Notes under the pieces: generated by a model | The model's input: the letters and a program-made list of their open reading frames with translations, nothing else | Databases searched by the model: none | What the model was told of the DNA's origin: nothing | Translations under genes and position numbers: made by a program | In this document: in pieces, positions 1-8,026 of the stretch | Layout of the letters: every line of letters starts with the position of its first letter | How positions within the stretch are numbered: the stretch's first letter is position 1 | Assembly (NCBI GenBank): GCA_937884625.1 | Contig: CALGCE010000260.1 | Location: 1 to 17,594, forward strand | Direction: 5' to 3' | Source of the DNA: an uncultured Clostridia bacterium | GTDB taxonomy: Bacteria; Bacillota; Clostridia; Oscillospirales; Acutalibacteraceae | Length of the DNA stretch: 17,594 nucleotides

Positions 1-586
1 ACGACAGTATCAGCGGTCTATCGTCAAAGCCTAACATTTTCCTTGCATCTTCACGGCTTATACCAAGTAATTCACGCCTTACGGGGTTGCCCGTTACTAT
101 CGGCTTTTTATTCAGTTTCATATATTTTTCTGCTTCGGGCATTGCAAGCATTACGGCATTTACCTTACTCGCAAGCATTTTTGTAGTAACGCCCGGAAAG
201 GCATTTTGTTCGTGAATTGCGGTTTTAATTCCTAAATTTGCCGCTTCCCTTAAAACAGGACCGCTAACATAACCGCCCGTTCCGACTACAACATCGGGCT
301 CAAGTTCTTTAAGTAGTTTTTTAGCAGTCAGTGAAGATGTAAACATCTTTCTTACCGCCGAAACATTTTTACCTATATTTTTAACCGACATTTTTCTTTG
401 AAAGCCTGCAACATCTATTGTCCTGAAATTATATCCCTTTTCGGGAACTAATTTTGATTCCAACTTATCGGCAGTGCCTATATAACTTATATGTGCATTA
501 GGGTGTTGTTCCCTTATATAACCTGCTACCGCAAGTGCAGGATTGATATGTCCTGCCGTACCTCCGCCTGCAAAGAGTATATGCAT
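1..586 (-). CDS. murG: MurG, lipid II synthase (5' part; C-terminal half lies outside the window)
   Basis: UDP-N-acetylglucosamine:lipid I N-acetylglucosaminyltransferase (GT28 family), which turns lipid I into lipid II on the inner face of the membrane. Reading back from 586, the protein opens MHILFAGGGTAGHINPALAV, which carries the family's N-terminal glycine-rich GGGTAGH loop. GGYVSGP lies near residue 105 and HEQNAFPG near 126, both typical of the N-terminal acceptor-binding domain. About 195 of the roughly 360 residues usual for the family are visible, and the frame is open to the window edge. The start is set by the ATG at 584-586, preceded on the minus strand by AAGGGGG about 8 nt upstream. 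It follows ftsW after 31 nt and is the last gene of the cluster seen here. The identification is secure. Confidence 0.96.
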   Translation of the reverse strand, partial: MHILFAGGGTAGHINPALAVAGYIREQHPNAHISYIGTADKLESKLVPEKGYNFRTIDVAGFQRKMSVKNIGKNVSAVRKMFTSSLTAKKLLKELEPDVVVGTGGYVSGPVLREAANLGIKTAIHEQNAFPGVTTKMLASKVNAVMLAMPEAEKYMKLNKKPIVTGNPVRRELLGISREDARKMLGFDDRPLILS

Positions 587-617
587 AAGTTTTGCCCCCT
601 TATCAAACCGTAACGCC

Positions 618-1763
618 TTATGTCTTTTCTATATTTGAACTTCTTGAAACCGAAAGCACTATGCCCATCTCGGCAAGAAGTATCATAAGCGACGTTCCGC
701 CGTAACTGAAAAACGGCAAACTGATACCCGTATTGGGTATGGTGTTTGTAACAACCCAGATATTAAGCATTGCTTGAAGCCCTACCTGAAAGGTAAGACC
801 GATTGCCAAAAGTGAGCCGAACTTATCAGGAGAACGCATTGCAATAGTAAATCCACGCCAAACAAGCAGTGCAAAAAGAACAATTATAAGTATTGCACCG
901 ATAAGTCCCAATTCCTCGCAGACTATTGCAAAAATGAAATCGTTGTGTGGCTCAGGTACCCAAAGATACTTTTGCCGTGACTGTCCTATTCCTCTGCCTA
1001 AAATACCGCCCGAGCCGATTGCCAAAAGTGACTGTATTGTTTGAAATCCTTTGCCTTTGGGGTCAAGCCAAGGGTCAAGCCAATATTTAATACGGTCAGA
1101 GCCGTAACTGATAACTCCTGAAACTATTGCCAAAACCACTGCCGATACGCCGATACCTGCACCGCCGAATATATATTTTTTGGGCAGTCCGCCTACTATC
1201 ATCAATACTATTCCAATCGAAAATATGAGAATGGTAGCGGAAAGGTGCGGTTCCAATACTACGAGTGCACAGGTAAGACCAAGCAGTCCAATAAGTATAA
1301 TTATAAACTTAAATTCTTTCATCATCTTATAATTGGCGGATATAAGCGTTGAAAAGAGTAATACTATTGCAAACTTTGCAAGTTCCGACGGTTGAAAGTT
1401 TAAAGGACCTATGACTATCCATCGTTTAACGTCCATACCCGATACCATAGGTGGCATAGCAAGAAGTACAATGAGCATAACTATAACTACGCCGTATACA
1501 AGCCAACTGAACTTACGCCAAAAATGATAATCAATTTTAGATATTATAAGCATAAGGGCAACACCTGCAACCGCAAATGCCGACTGACGTGAAATAAACT
1601 TATAACTGTTACCGTAATATTCGAGAGAATAGGCAAAACTTGAAGAAAAAAGCATTACAAGTCCTACCGTTACCAATATGAGAACGAATGAAAGAAAGGT
1701 TATATCAAGTCTGCCCGATTGTACAACGCCTTTTTTTCTCCGTCTTACTGCTTTATTAGGCAT
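618..1763 (-). CDS. ftsW: FtsW/SpoVE-type SEDS peptidoglycan glycosyltransferase
   Basis: SEDS-family membrane glycosyltransferase that polymerises lipid II into glycan strands, working with a class B penicillin-binding protein. At 381 residues it has the usual length, with about ten hydrophobic segments and a basic N-terminus (RRRKKG). Visible signatures are QPSELAKFA (125-133), EPHLSATILI (171-180), PEPHNDFIFA (270-279) and the C-terminal GISLPFFSYGGTSLM (346-360). D275 in the HNDFIF motif matches the essential SEDS aspartate; the preceding residue is Asn where Thr is more common. The start has GGAGGG upstream. It lies between mraY (gap 23 nt) and murG, the position held by ftsW or spoVE in Firmicutes. 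Its division role is inferred from that context; sequence alone does not separate FtsW from SpoVE. Confidence 0.94.
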   Translation of the reverse strand: MPNKAVRRRKKGVVQSGRLDITFLSFVLILVTVGLVMLFSSSFAYSLEYYGNSYKFISRQSAFAVAGVALMLIISKIDYHFWRKFSWLVYGVVIVMLIVLLAMPPMVSGMDVKRWIVIGPLNFQPSELAKFAIVLLFSTLISANYKMMKEFKFIIILIGLLGLTCALVVLEPHLSATILIFSIGIVLMIVGGLPKKYIFGGAGIGVSAVVLAIVSGVISYGSDRIKYWLDPWLDPKGKGFQTIQSLLAIGSGGILGRGIGQSRQKYLWVPEPHNDFIFAIVCEELGLIGAILIIVLFALLVWRGFTIAMRSPDKFGSLLAIGLTFQVGLQAMLNIWVVTNTIPNTGISLPFFSYGGTSLMILLAEMGIVLSVSRSSNIEKT

Positions 1764-1786
1764 TTGCCTTCCCTCCGTTTAATATT

Positions 1787-2809
1787 TTATAAGCCGTATA
1801 TTACGGTCAAAAGTGCTAAAAAACAACCTACAAATGCTATAAGTGAAAATACGAACACCGTCTTTTGCTCCGACCAACCGCACATTTCAAAGTGATGATG
1901 AAGCGGTGCCATTTTAAAAAGACGCTTTTTTGTAAGTTTAAAGTATGAAACTTGGAGCATTACCGAAATTGCCTCCAAAAAATACAGGCAACCTGCAAGT
2001 ATCAAAAGTATGGGTCTTCCTATTCCGAATGACAGTGCTACAACCATACCGCCCAAAAACATTGAGCCTGTATCGCCCATAAACACCTTTGCAGGTTTTG
2101 CGTTCCAAACAAGGAAACCTGCACATGCACCCGCAAGTGACGATGATAATATATTGGTTGAAATTATACCTAAAAATCCCGATGCCAACATAAACGCACA
2201 GGCTACTACCAATGTGACAGAAGATGCAAGACCGTCAAGTCCGTCGGTCAAATTTACGGCATTTGTAAAGCCGTATATAAACATCAGTGCAACAGGCCAA
2301 AACAAGAGTCCCAAACCCGAACTGATATTTACATCGCCTATAAACGGAATATAGGTGGTTTTCATTCCCGAAAAGGAAAGAGTTATAAGATAAAGAGCAG
2401 AAACAAGCAGTTGCAAAAAGGTCTTTTGTCTTGCGGTAAGTCCTAAATTTCTTTTTTTAACAACCTTGATATAATCATCAATAAAACCGATAAATCCCAT
2501 ACAAAGTGCCATTATGATACCTGCTAAAAATACAGTCAGGCGGTATTTATCTTTAAGTTCAAAAGAAAATCTCTCACCGCTTATTGCAGAGGCGGTATAC
2601 CCTAAAACTAATGCGACAATGACACCTGCCATCATCATAACTCCGCCCATAGTGGGGGTACCCTGCTTTTCCTTGTGCCATTTAGGTCCTATATCAAGTA
2701 TAGTCTGCCCGAATTTGAGTTTTCTTAAATACGGAATTACTACATATCCTAAAAGTACCGTTACGGCAAACGCAATTACCGCCGATATGACGGCTGTATA
2801 ATTTTTCAT
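1787..2809 (-). CDS. mraY: MraY, phospho-N-acetylmuramoyl-pentapeptide transferase
   Basis: Integral membrane enzyme that transfers phospho-MurNAc-pentapeptide from UDP to undecaprenyl phosphate to form lipid I. It has 340 residues and about ten hydrophobic segments. Family motifs appear in order: GTPTMGG (50-56), the aspartate pair DDY (111-113) followed by KKRNLGLTARQK, NAVNLTDGLDGLA (183-195) with D189 and D192, FMGDTGS (243-249) with D246, and the APLHHHFE loop (301-308). All expected catalytic and Mg2+-binding acidic residues and the HHH motif are present. The ATG directly abuts the murE stop (TAA then ATG, no gap). Its ribosome binding site (AAGAGG) lies inside the murE 3' end, so the two are probably translationally coupled. 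Confidence 0.97.
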   Translation of the reverse strand: MKNYTAVISAVIAFAVTVLLGYVVIPYLRKLKFGQTILDIGPKWHKEKQGTPTMGGVMMMAGVIVALVLGYTASAISGERFSFELKDKYRLTVFLAGIIMALCMGFIGFIDDYIKVVKKRNLGLTARQKTFLQLLVSALYLITLSFSGMKTTYIPFIGDVNISSGLGLLFWPVALMFIYGFTNAVNLTDGLDGLASSVTLVVACAFMLASGFLGIISTNILSSSLAGACAGFLVWNAKPAKVFMGDTGSMFLGGMVVALSFGIGRPILLILAGCLYFLEAISVMLQVSYFKLTKKRLFKMAPLHHHFEMCGWSEQKTVFVFSLIAFVGCFLALLTVIYGL

Positions 2810-4249
2810 TTAAACGTTCCTCTTTTCAAGGTCCTCTAACGCCTCTTTTATTATTTCACGTTCATCTAAGTGAATAGTTTTATCCTTTAAAATCTGATAG
2901 GTTTCGTGTCCCTTGCCTGCAAGTACTATTATATCGTCTTTAACTGCAATTGATATTGCATACTTTATGGCTTCACATCTGTTTTCTATTACCTTAACGG
3001 GGATATTTGCACCCGTCATTCCCTGCAATATATCGTCTATTATAGACATTGGCTCTTCGCTTCTGGGATTATCGCTTGTAACTATAACATAATCGGAATA
3101 ATGCAGTGCTATATTTCCCATTTTGGGACGTTTTCCCTTATCTCTGTCGCCGCCGCAACCGAAAACCGTTATAAGTCGGTTTTTATTGCACTCACGAAAT
3201 GTAGAAAGTATGTTTTTAAGTCCGTCAGGCGTATGAGCGTAATCTATTATTACCGTAAAATCACGGTTACACGGCACTACCTCTGCTCTGCCCTTTACAC
3301 CGTTTATTTCCGCCAATGCAGATGTTACGGTGTCGGCAGGAATGCCGAGTTCCAACGCAGTTATTGCCGCACACATTGAATTGTAGACGGTAAATTTACC
3401 ACCCGTATTTATTTTTATATGGTTTATTGAATTATCACTGACAAGTTCGTAGTCTACACTTGCAGGACGGTAATTTATACCCTTTGCACTGTAAGTTGAG
3501 TTGTCGGAGGTTGAGTAGGTAATTATATCACAATCAAGTCCCTGCGACATTTTTTCAAAGTATTCATCGTCAAGGTTCATAACCGCCGTCTTGCACATAG
3601 AAAACAGTTTTTTCTTTGATAAAAGATAATTCTCCATAGTTTTATGGTAATCAAGATGGTCTTGTGTAAGATTGGTAAATATTGCACTTTCAAATTCGAG
3701 TTCACAAACACGGCGTTGGTCGAGTGCGTGAGACGATACCTCCATTATAGCGTAGGTGCATCCGCTTTTTTGCATAAGGTCAAACAAGGAATTGAGTTCA
3801 TATGCATCAGGCGTGGTATTATGCGATGCTATTGCCTCATTGCCTATCATATTTTGTATTGTGCCTATAAGTCCTACTTTATGCCCTGCTTTTTCGAGTA
3901 TGCTTTTGAGCATATAGGTAACCGACGTTTTACCGTTAGTACCCGTAACGCCTATAAGTTTTAATTTTTTTGCGGGATTTGAAAACCACCTTGCACACAT
4001 ACGGGCATATACTAAACGGGTATCATCTACTATTACCTGATTATTAAGTCCTGTATCTTTTTCGGCTATTATTACCGTTGCACCTGAATTTACCGCACTT
4101 TTTGCGAATTTATGACCGTCGGTATCGGTACCCGATATGCAAACAAATATAAAACCGTCTTTTACCCTTCTTGAATCGCAGGTAATGCCCTTTATATCAA
4201 TGTCACTGAATTTGCCCGAATAATCAGGCAATATGTCTTTAAATAACAT
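2810..4249 (-). CDS. murE: MurE, UDP-MurNAc-L-Ala-D-Glu:meso-diaminopimelate ligase
   Basis: Cytoplasmic ATP-dependent Mur ligase that adds the third residue of the stem peptide. It has 479 residues with the three Mur-ligase domains. The ATP loop is GVTGTNGKTS (100-109), substrate residues include HNTTPDAY (143-150), the region with the lysine usually carbamylated is near K212 (YLLSKKKLF), and DYAHTPDGL is at 336-344. The C-terminal domain carries DNPRSEEP (393-400). In characterised MurE proteins DNPR marks meso-diaminopimelate specificity, while lysine-adding enzymes differ here, so DAP-type peptidoglycan is inferred. The start has AAAGGAG about 8 nt upstream and follows the transpeptidase gene by 14 nt. 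No murF follows; mraY comes next. Confidence 0.96.
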   Translation of the reverse strand: MLFKDILPDYSGKFSDIDIKGITCDSRRVKDGFIFVCISGTDTDGHKFAKSAVNSGATVIIAEKDTGLNNQVIVDDTRLVYARMCARWFSNPAKKLKLIGVTGTNGKTSVTYMLKSILEKAGHKVGLIGTIQNMIGNEAIASHNTTPDAYELNSLFDLMQKSGCTYAIMEVSSHALDQRRVCELEFESAIFTNLTQDHLDYHKTMENYLLSKKKLFSMCKTAVMNLDDEYFEKMSQGLDCDIITYSTSDNSTYSAKGINYRPASVDYELVSDNSINHIKINTGGKFTVYNSMCAAITALELGIPADTVTSALAEINGVKGRAEVVPCNRDFTVIIDYAHTPDGLKNILSTFRECNKNRLITVFGCGGDRDKGKRPKMGNIALHYSDYVIVTSDNPRSEEPMSIIDDILQGMTGANIPVKVIENRCEAIKYAISIAVKDDIIVLAGKGHETYQILKDKTIHLDEREIIKEALEDLEKRNV

Positions 4250-4263
4250 TCGCTTTTCTCCTT

Positions 4264-6513
4264 TTAGCGAGCAAGGTCTGCCGAGCCTTCGTCCCTGAAA
4301 TACACCGTTACTACCTGACCTACCGATACGGTTTGACCGGCAGCGATACTCTGCGAATATGACCGCAAATCAGGCGATGCGGTATTACCCGAAAACTCTA
4401 TGTTAACACCTGCTCTTGAAGCAACTGAATTTGCTTCGGTTGCCGAAAGTCCCACTAAATTAGGTACCGTTGTATTTTGGTCACTTGCATTTTCTGTATA
4501 CAGTATTACAGTACCGCCGTTATAAACCGAACTGCCTGCCGTAGGCAACTGCTTTACTATATTTTCTCCCGTACCTATAACCTTATAATTAAGTTTTGAG
4601 TTTGTAAGTTTTTCCTTAGCAGATGCAACGTCCATATTACATACGTCGGGAACCGAAACCGACAGTTTTTCAAGTTCTGCTTGACTGTACTGTGGCTCGT
4701 AGCCTAAATACGGAAGTATATCTGTCATAATCTTTGAACCGACAGGTGCCGAAATTGCACCGCCGTAGTAACGTGCTCCCATAGGTTCGTCGAGCATTAC
4801 AAAAACCGCAATTTCAGGGTCGTCAATCGGGGCTATACCTACATAAGAGCCTATATAAAGTCCGCCTGTTCCGAGAGAAAGCATTTTTGCAACCTTCTCG
4901 GAAGTACCCGTTTTACCGCCTACACGGTAACCTGCAACTATACCGTTTTTAGCACCGTTTTGCACAACGTATTCAAGTAAAGTTCTCATAGTAGCAGACG
5001 TACTTTCCGAAATCACCTGACGTTTATACCCTGTTGACATAGTTTTTGTAACATTGCCTTCGGCGTCTATCATTTTATCAACTATATGAGGTTGCACCAA
5101 ATAACCTCCGTTTACGGCGGCAGCCGCCAAGGTTATCATATGAATGGGTGTTATATTGAAGGTTTGACCGAACGATGAAGATGCAAGTTCGGTAGCACCC
5201 ATATTTTCTTCAAGATGGTAATAAGGTGACGCTTCTCCGGGCAGATCTATTCCCGTTTTTTCGGTAAGACCGAAAGCCTTAAAATACTTTTGAAAGGTAG
5301 AAACGCCTATTAACTGACCTATTTGTATAAACGCAGGGTTACAGGAATTTGACATCGCCTGTGCCAACCCCTGAACGCCGTGTCCGCCGTGTTTGTGACA
5401 GTGATATGCCGTACCTGCAACGGTATAAAGCCAATTACAACCGAAACTGCTTTTTTCGGTAACAAGATTTTCTTCCAAAGCGGTTGAGGCTGTAAATATT
5501 TTGAAAACCGAACCCGGCTCATATGTATCGGAAACCGCCTTATTACGCCACTGACGGTTAAGCAGTTCGGTGCGAAGTTTACTTTTTTCTTCTTCGCCTT
5601 CGGTTGCATCTATCTTCGTCTTGTCTTCTTCACACAACTCAAAAGGAGTATTCGGATTAAAGTCACCGCTTACCGCCATGCCCAAAATGGCACCCGTATT
5701 TACATTCATTACGACTACCGCTCCACGCTCGGCAATCTGTTCTTCTGCAATTGCTATATCAAGATATTTTTCACTTACATACTGTACATAAGAATTAAGC
5801 GTTGTTACAAGACTGTTGCCCTGTTTTGCCTCCTCAACCTTTTCATAGGTAAAAGGCATATTAGTTCCTCTTGCACTTTTTGCCGCAACCACTCTACCTG
5901 CAATACCTGTAAGTTCGTTATCGTAATAACTTTCAAGTCCTGCAAGCCCCTGATTGTCGTCTCCGACAAAACCAAGCACCGTAGATGCCAACGTATCGTT
6001 AGGATAATAACGTTTGGTCGTAGAGTCGACACCTACGTACTTAGTCATCTCAAGGCCCTTATTTTCAGATATAAACTTACGTACCTTATCTGCTACGTCC
6101 TTTTCTATCTTTTTCTTTATTATAACGTAATAGGAATTCTGTTTACTCTTTTCAAGTATATCATCCCTATCCATTTCCAAAATTCTTGACAGACCGTCCG
6201 CTATTACATTCCTTATTTCTTGTGCCTTTTTTTGGTCATCAAGTTTATTCAGTCCGTTTGGTGTTATGTAAACCGTCCAAGCAGTTGAACTTGTTGCGAG
6301 AAGTTTCATATCGCTGTCGTATATATCGCCTCTCGGTGCTGTTACGAGATTATCATAAAGTTGTTGTTCCGATGCGGCACTCTGATACTTTTCGCCGTTT
6401 AGTATCATAATATTTACAAGACTTCCCGTGGATATTAGCGTAAGACAAAGTATAAGGCATACCATTATAACTACTATACGTACTATCATCTGTTTATTCG
6501 GTTTTGAAACCAT
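4264..6513 (-). CDS. spoVD: Class B penicillin-binding protein with PASTA domains (SpoVD/FtsI type)
   Basis: Membrane-anchored DD-transpeptidase that cross-links septal or spore peptidoglycan. From the ATG at 6513 it has 749 residues: a short cytoplasmic tail, one transmembrane segment (about 9-28), a PBP dimer domain, the transpeptidase domain with SVFK (335-338), SCN (390-392) and KTG (534-536), and two C-terminal PASTA repeats (about 618-675 and 681-741). Cys359 and Cys372 flank a loop before the SxN motif, resembling the redox-active cysteine pair reported for SpoVD; that equivalence is inferred. The frame also allows a TTG start at 6555, but the ATG has AAGGGAGG 8 nt upstream, and the extra 14 residues would be encoded across a 13-bp hairpin. 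It is the only class B PBP in this cluster, so it may serve division, sporulation or both. Confidence 0.93.
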   Translation of the reverse strand: MVSKPNKQMIVRIVVIMVCLILCLTLISTGSLVNIMILNGEKYQSAASEQQLYDNLVTAPRGDIYDSDMKLLATSSTAWTVYITPNGLNKLDDQKKAQEIRNVIADGLSRILEMDRDDILEKSKQNSYYVIIKKKIEKDVADKVRKFISENKGLEMTKYVGVDSTTKRYYPNDTLASTVLGFVGDDNQGLAGLESYYDNELTGIAGRVVAAKSARGTNMPFTYEKVEEAKQGNSLVTTLNSYVQYVSEKYLDIAIAEEQIAERGAVVVMNVNTGAILGMAVSGDFNPNTPFELCEEDKTKIDATEGEEEKSKLRTELLNRQWRNKAVSDTYEPGSVFKIFTASTALEENLVTEKSSFGCNWLYTVAGTAYHCHKHGGHGVQGLAQAMSNSCNPAFIQIGQLIGVSTFQKYFKAFGLTEKTGIDLPGEASPYYHLEENMGATELASSSFGQTFNITPIHMITLAAAAVNGGYLVQPHIVDKMIDAEGNVTKTMSTGYKRQVISESTSATMRTLLEYVVQNGAKNGIVAGYRVGGKTGTSEKVAKMLSLGTGGLYIGSYVGIAPIDDPEIAVFVMLDEPMGARYYGGAISAPVGSKIMTDILPYLGYEPQYSQAELEKLSVSVPDVCNMDVASAKEKLTNSKLNYKVIGTGENIVKQLPTAGSSVYNGGTVILYTENASDQNTTVPNLVGLSATEANSVASRAGVNIEFSGNTASPDLRSYSQSIAAGQTVSVGQVVTVYFRDEGSADLAR

Positions 6514-6521
6514 ACGGTATG

Positions 6522-6529
6522 CCTCCCTT
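6522..6529 (-). promoter_or_regulatory. Ribosome binding site that sets the transpeptidase start
   Basis: AAGGGAGG on the minus strand lies 8 nt before the ATG at 6513-6511. It is much stronger than the AAGG seen before the upstream in-frame TTG at 6555, which is why the shorter protein was chosen. Confidence 0.75.
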
Positions 6530-6544
6530 AAATTATGCTCGAAA

Positions 6545-6575
6545 ACGAGAGCCAAAGTTTTACCTTAACTCTCGT
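6545..6575 (-). terminator. Long hairpin between ftsL and the transpeptidase gene (attenuator or processing element)
   Basis: On the minus strand the arms ACGAGAGUUAAGG and CUUUGGCUCUCGU can pair over 13 bp around a UAAAA loop: ten Watson-Crick pairs plus three G-U wobbles. The helix is followed by UUUC, so the U-tract is short. It ends about 15 nt before the AAGGGAGG ribosome binding site of the transpeptidase gene. The short U-run makes full termination unlikely. Partial attenuation, an RNA-processing site or a stabilising 5' structure are all possible. Confidence 0.5.
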
Positions 6576-6594
6576 ATATTCTTTAATATTTATA

Positions 6595-6611
6595 TTAAGA
6601 TTAAATCTTAA
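6595..6611. repeat. AT-rich 17-nt palindrome in the ftsL-transpeptidase gap
   Basis: TTAAGAT, a 3-nt centre, then ATCTTAA. It lies in the 113-nt gap after ftsL, upstream of the long hairpin. It could be a weak hairpin or a protein-binding site, or a chance feature of AT-rich sequence. A poor sigma-A match (TTAAGA, 17 nt, TATTAA; minus strand, 6611-6583) overlaps it, with only four of six bases matching in each box. Confidence 0.3.
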
Positions 6612-6626
6612 CTATTACCCTGCTTT

Positions 6627-7091
6627 TCATTTATCCAATTTTTTACCCTTTGCGGACGCTGTATTTGTATCGTTTACCCTTATATACTTAACCTGATCTT
6701 TTTCCATCTTCTGCATACCGAGTTCGGCTGCTTCTGTTTCTATATTCGAATATGATATTCTCCTTTCAAGTTCTACGCCCAAACTCGTTTTCTCACTGTC
6801 AAGGGTATCAATTTTGGTCTGCATATCATTAATTTGTGCATTAACTTCGTTTATTTGAAGACGAAGAAAGATATTTCCGCAAAGTCCTGCAAGAATGAAT
6901 ACCGACACCATTATTGCAAATGCCGACGCCGAAAATGACCTTGAAGCGACTTTTCTACGTTGACGTTGTTTTGTCTTAACGCTCGGCATCTTTACTATAT
7001 TATCAAGTTCTTCTTCACGAACCTTTGGCTTTGGCATAAACATATCAAAGTCATACGCAAGAGCATCGTTATAATACTTTAAATTATCCAT
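6627..7091 (-). CDS. ftsL: FtsL-like bitopic division protein
   Basis: A 154-residue single-pass membrane protein with a basic cytoplasmic tail (KTKQRQRRK, 39-47), one transmembrane segment (about 54-76), and an extracytoplasmic coiled coil (about 78-112). It ends in the region AAELGMQKMEKDQVKYIRV (121-139), typical of FtsL/DivIC-family proteins. In the family it forms a heterotrimer with DivIB/FtsQ and DivIC/FtsB that activates the FtsW-transpeptidase pair at the septum. The approximately 50-residue tail is acidic in its first half and then basic. Primary sequence conservation in FtsL is low, so the call rests on topology, the LGM motif and the position between rsmH (13-nt gap) and the transpeptidase. 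AAAGG lies upstream of the ATG. The stop is TGA. Confidence 0.87.
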   Translation of the reverse strand: MDNLKYYNDALAYDFDMFMPKPKVREEELDNIVKMPSVKTKQRQRRKVASRSFSASAFAIMVSVFILAGLCGNIFLRLQINEVNAQINDMQTKIDTLDSEKTSLGVELERRISYSNIETEAAELGMQKMEKDQVKYIRVNDTNTASAKGKKLDK

Positions 7092-7104
7092 CGTTTTCGC
7101 CTTT

Positions 7105-8025
7105 CTAAATTTTTATTATAGTCCGCAGTTTTGCACTTCTGCTGCGTTTATTTTCTTGTAATTCTTCTTGGGTTGCACTTATCGGCTTTTTAAATGCAAG
7201 TTTGCCTCTCGGTTTTTTACCGCATACGCAAATCGGCAAATCGGGCGGACAGGTACAGCCTGTACAATAATCTTTAAACTTTTGTTTTACCATTCTGTCC
7301 TCTAATGAGTGAAAGGTAATTATTGATAAGGTACCGTCTTTATTTAAAAGTCGGAAAGCCTTGTCGAGTGCTTCGGACAAACTGTCAAGTTCGGAATTTA
7401 CGGCAATTCTTATTGCCTGAAAGCACTTTCTTGCAGGATTGCCGTCACGCCTTTGTGACGCAGGATAGCACCGTGCAATTATATCTGCAAGTTGCGTTGT
7501 AGTTTCGATTTCTATATCCTGCCTGATTTTAACTATACTGTTTGCTATCTTAAAAGCGAATTTTTCCTCGCCGTAAACACTGAATATCCGTGTGAGTTCA
7601 TCGGCAGACAGCGTATTTACCAAATCTTTTGCACTTACTCCGCTTTTGCTCATCCTCATATCAAGCGGTGCCTGCGTTTTGTAGGTAAACCCTCTTTCGG
7701 CGTTATCAAGTTGATAGGAAGAAACGCCCAAATCAAGAAGTATGCCGTCAACCTTGTCAATGCCCAGTTCATATAAAGCCTTGTCCATATCCTTAAAATC
7801 TGTGAGCACTACCGTTACAGGATAGCCCACAAGGCGTTCTTTTGCAACCGCTACGGCATCGGGGTCTTTATCAAGACAAATAAGTTTTCCCGATTTCAGC
7901 CTTTTTGCTATTTCAAGCGAATGACCTGCACCGCCTGTCGTACCGTCAACATATATTCCGTCGGGTTTAATACTTAGCGACTCAATCGTTTCTTTTAATA
8001 ATACCGATTTATGACTAAACTCCAT
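7105..8025 (-). CDS. rsmH: RsmH (MraW), 16S rRNA cytosine-1402 N4-methyltransferase
   Basis: SAM-dependent methyltransferase that methylates C1402 in the 16S rRNA decoding centre. From the ATG at 8025 it has 306 residues. DGTTGGAGH (27-35) is the SAM-binding loop, LDLGVSS is at 97-103, PLDMRMS at 120-126 and FHSLEDR at 238-244. A cysteine cluster follows (254, 257, 259, 266, 268), then the basic RSRSAKLR tail, both usual in this family. The frame extends to a TTG at 8037, but MEFSHKSVLL aligns with the normal family start. GAGGG is only 2 nt from the TTG and about 14 nt from the ATG, so the spacing is imperfect for either. One base separates the mraZ stop from the ATG, so translational coupling is likely. 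Confidence 0.96.
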   Translation of the reverse strand: MEFSHKSVLLKETIESLSIKPDGIYVDGTTGGAGHSLEIAKRLKSGKLICLDKDPDAVAVAKERLVGYPVTVVLTDFKDMDKALYELGIDKVDGILLDLGVSSYQLDNAERGFTYKTQAPLDMRMSKSGVSAKDLVNTLSADELTRIFSVYGEEKFAFKIANSIVKIRQDIEIETTTQLADIIARCYPASQRRDGNPARKCFQAIRIAVNSELDSLSEALDKAFRLLNKDGTLSIITFHSLEDRMVKQKFKDYCTGCTCPPDLPICVCGKKPRGKLAFKKPISATQEELQENKRSRSAKLRTIIKI

Positions 8026-8026
8026 A

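Noticed and set aside
2010..2354. Plus-strand open frame of 114 codons inside mraY
   Set aside because: It is antisense to a fully conserved mraY frame, with no ribosome binding site or recognisable protein features.
3101..3964. Plus-strand open frames within murE
   Set aside because: They are shadow frames of a well-conserved gene; their compositions do not look like real proteins.
6601..6630. A 9-codon open frame overlapping the ftsL stop as ATGA
   Set aside because: It is too short, AT-rich and without a ribosome binding site; probably chance.
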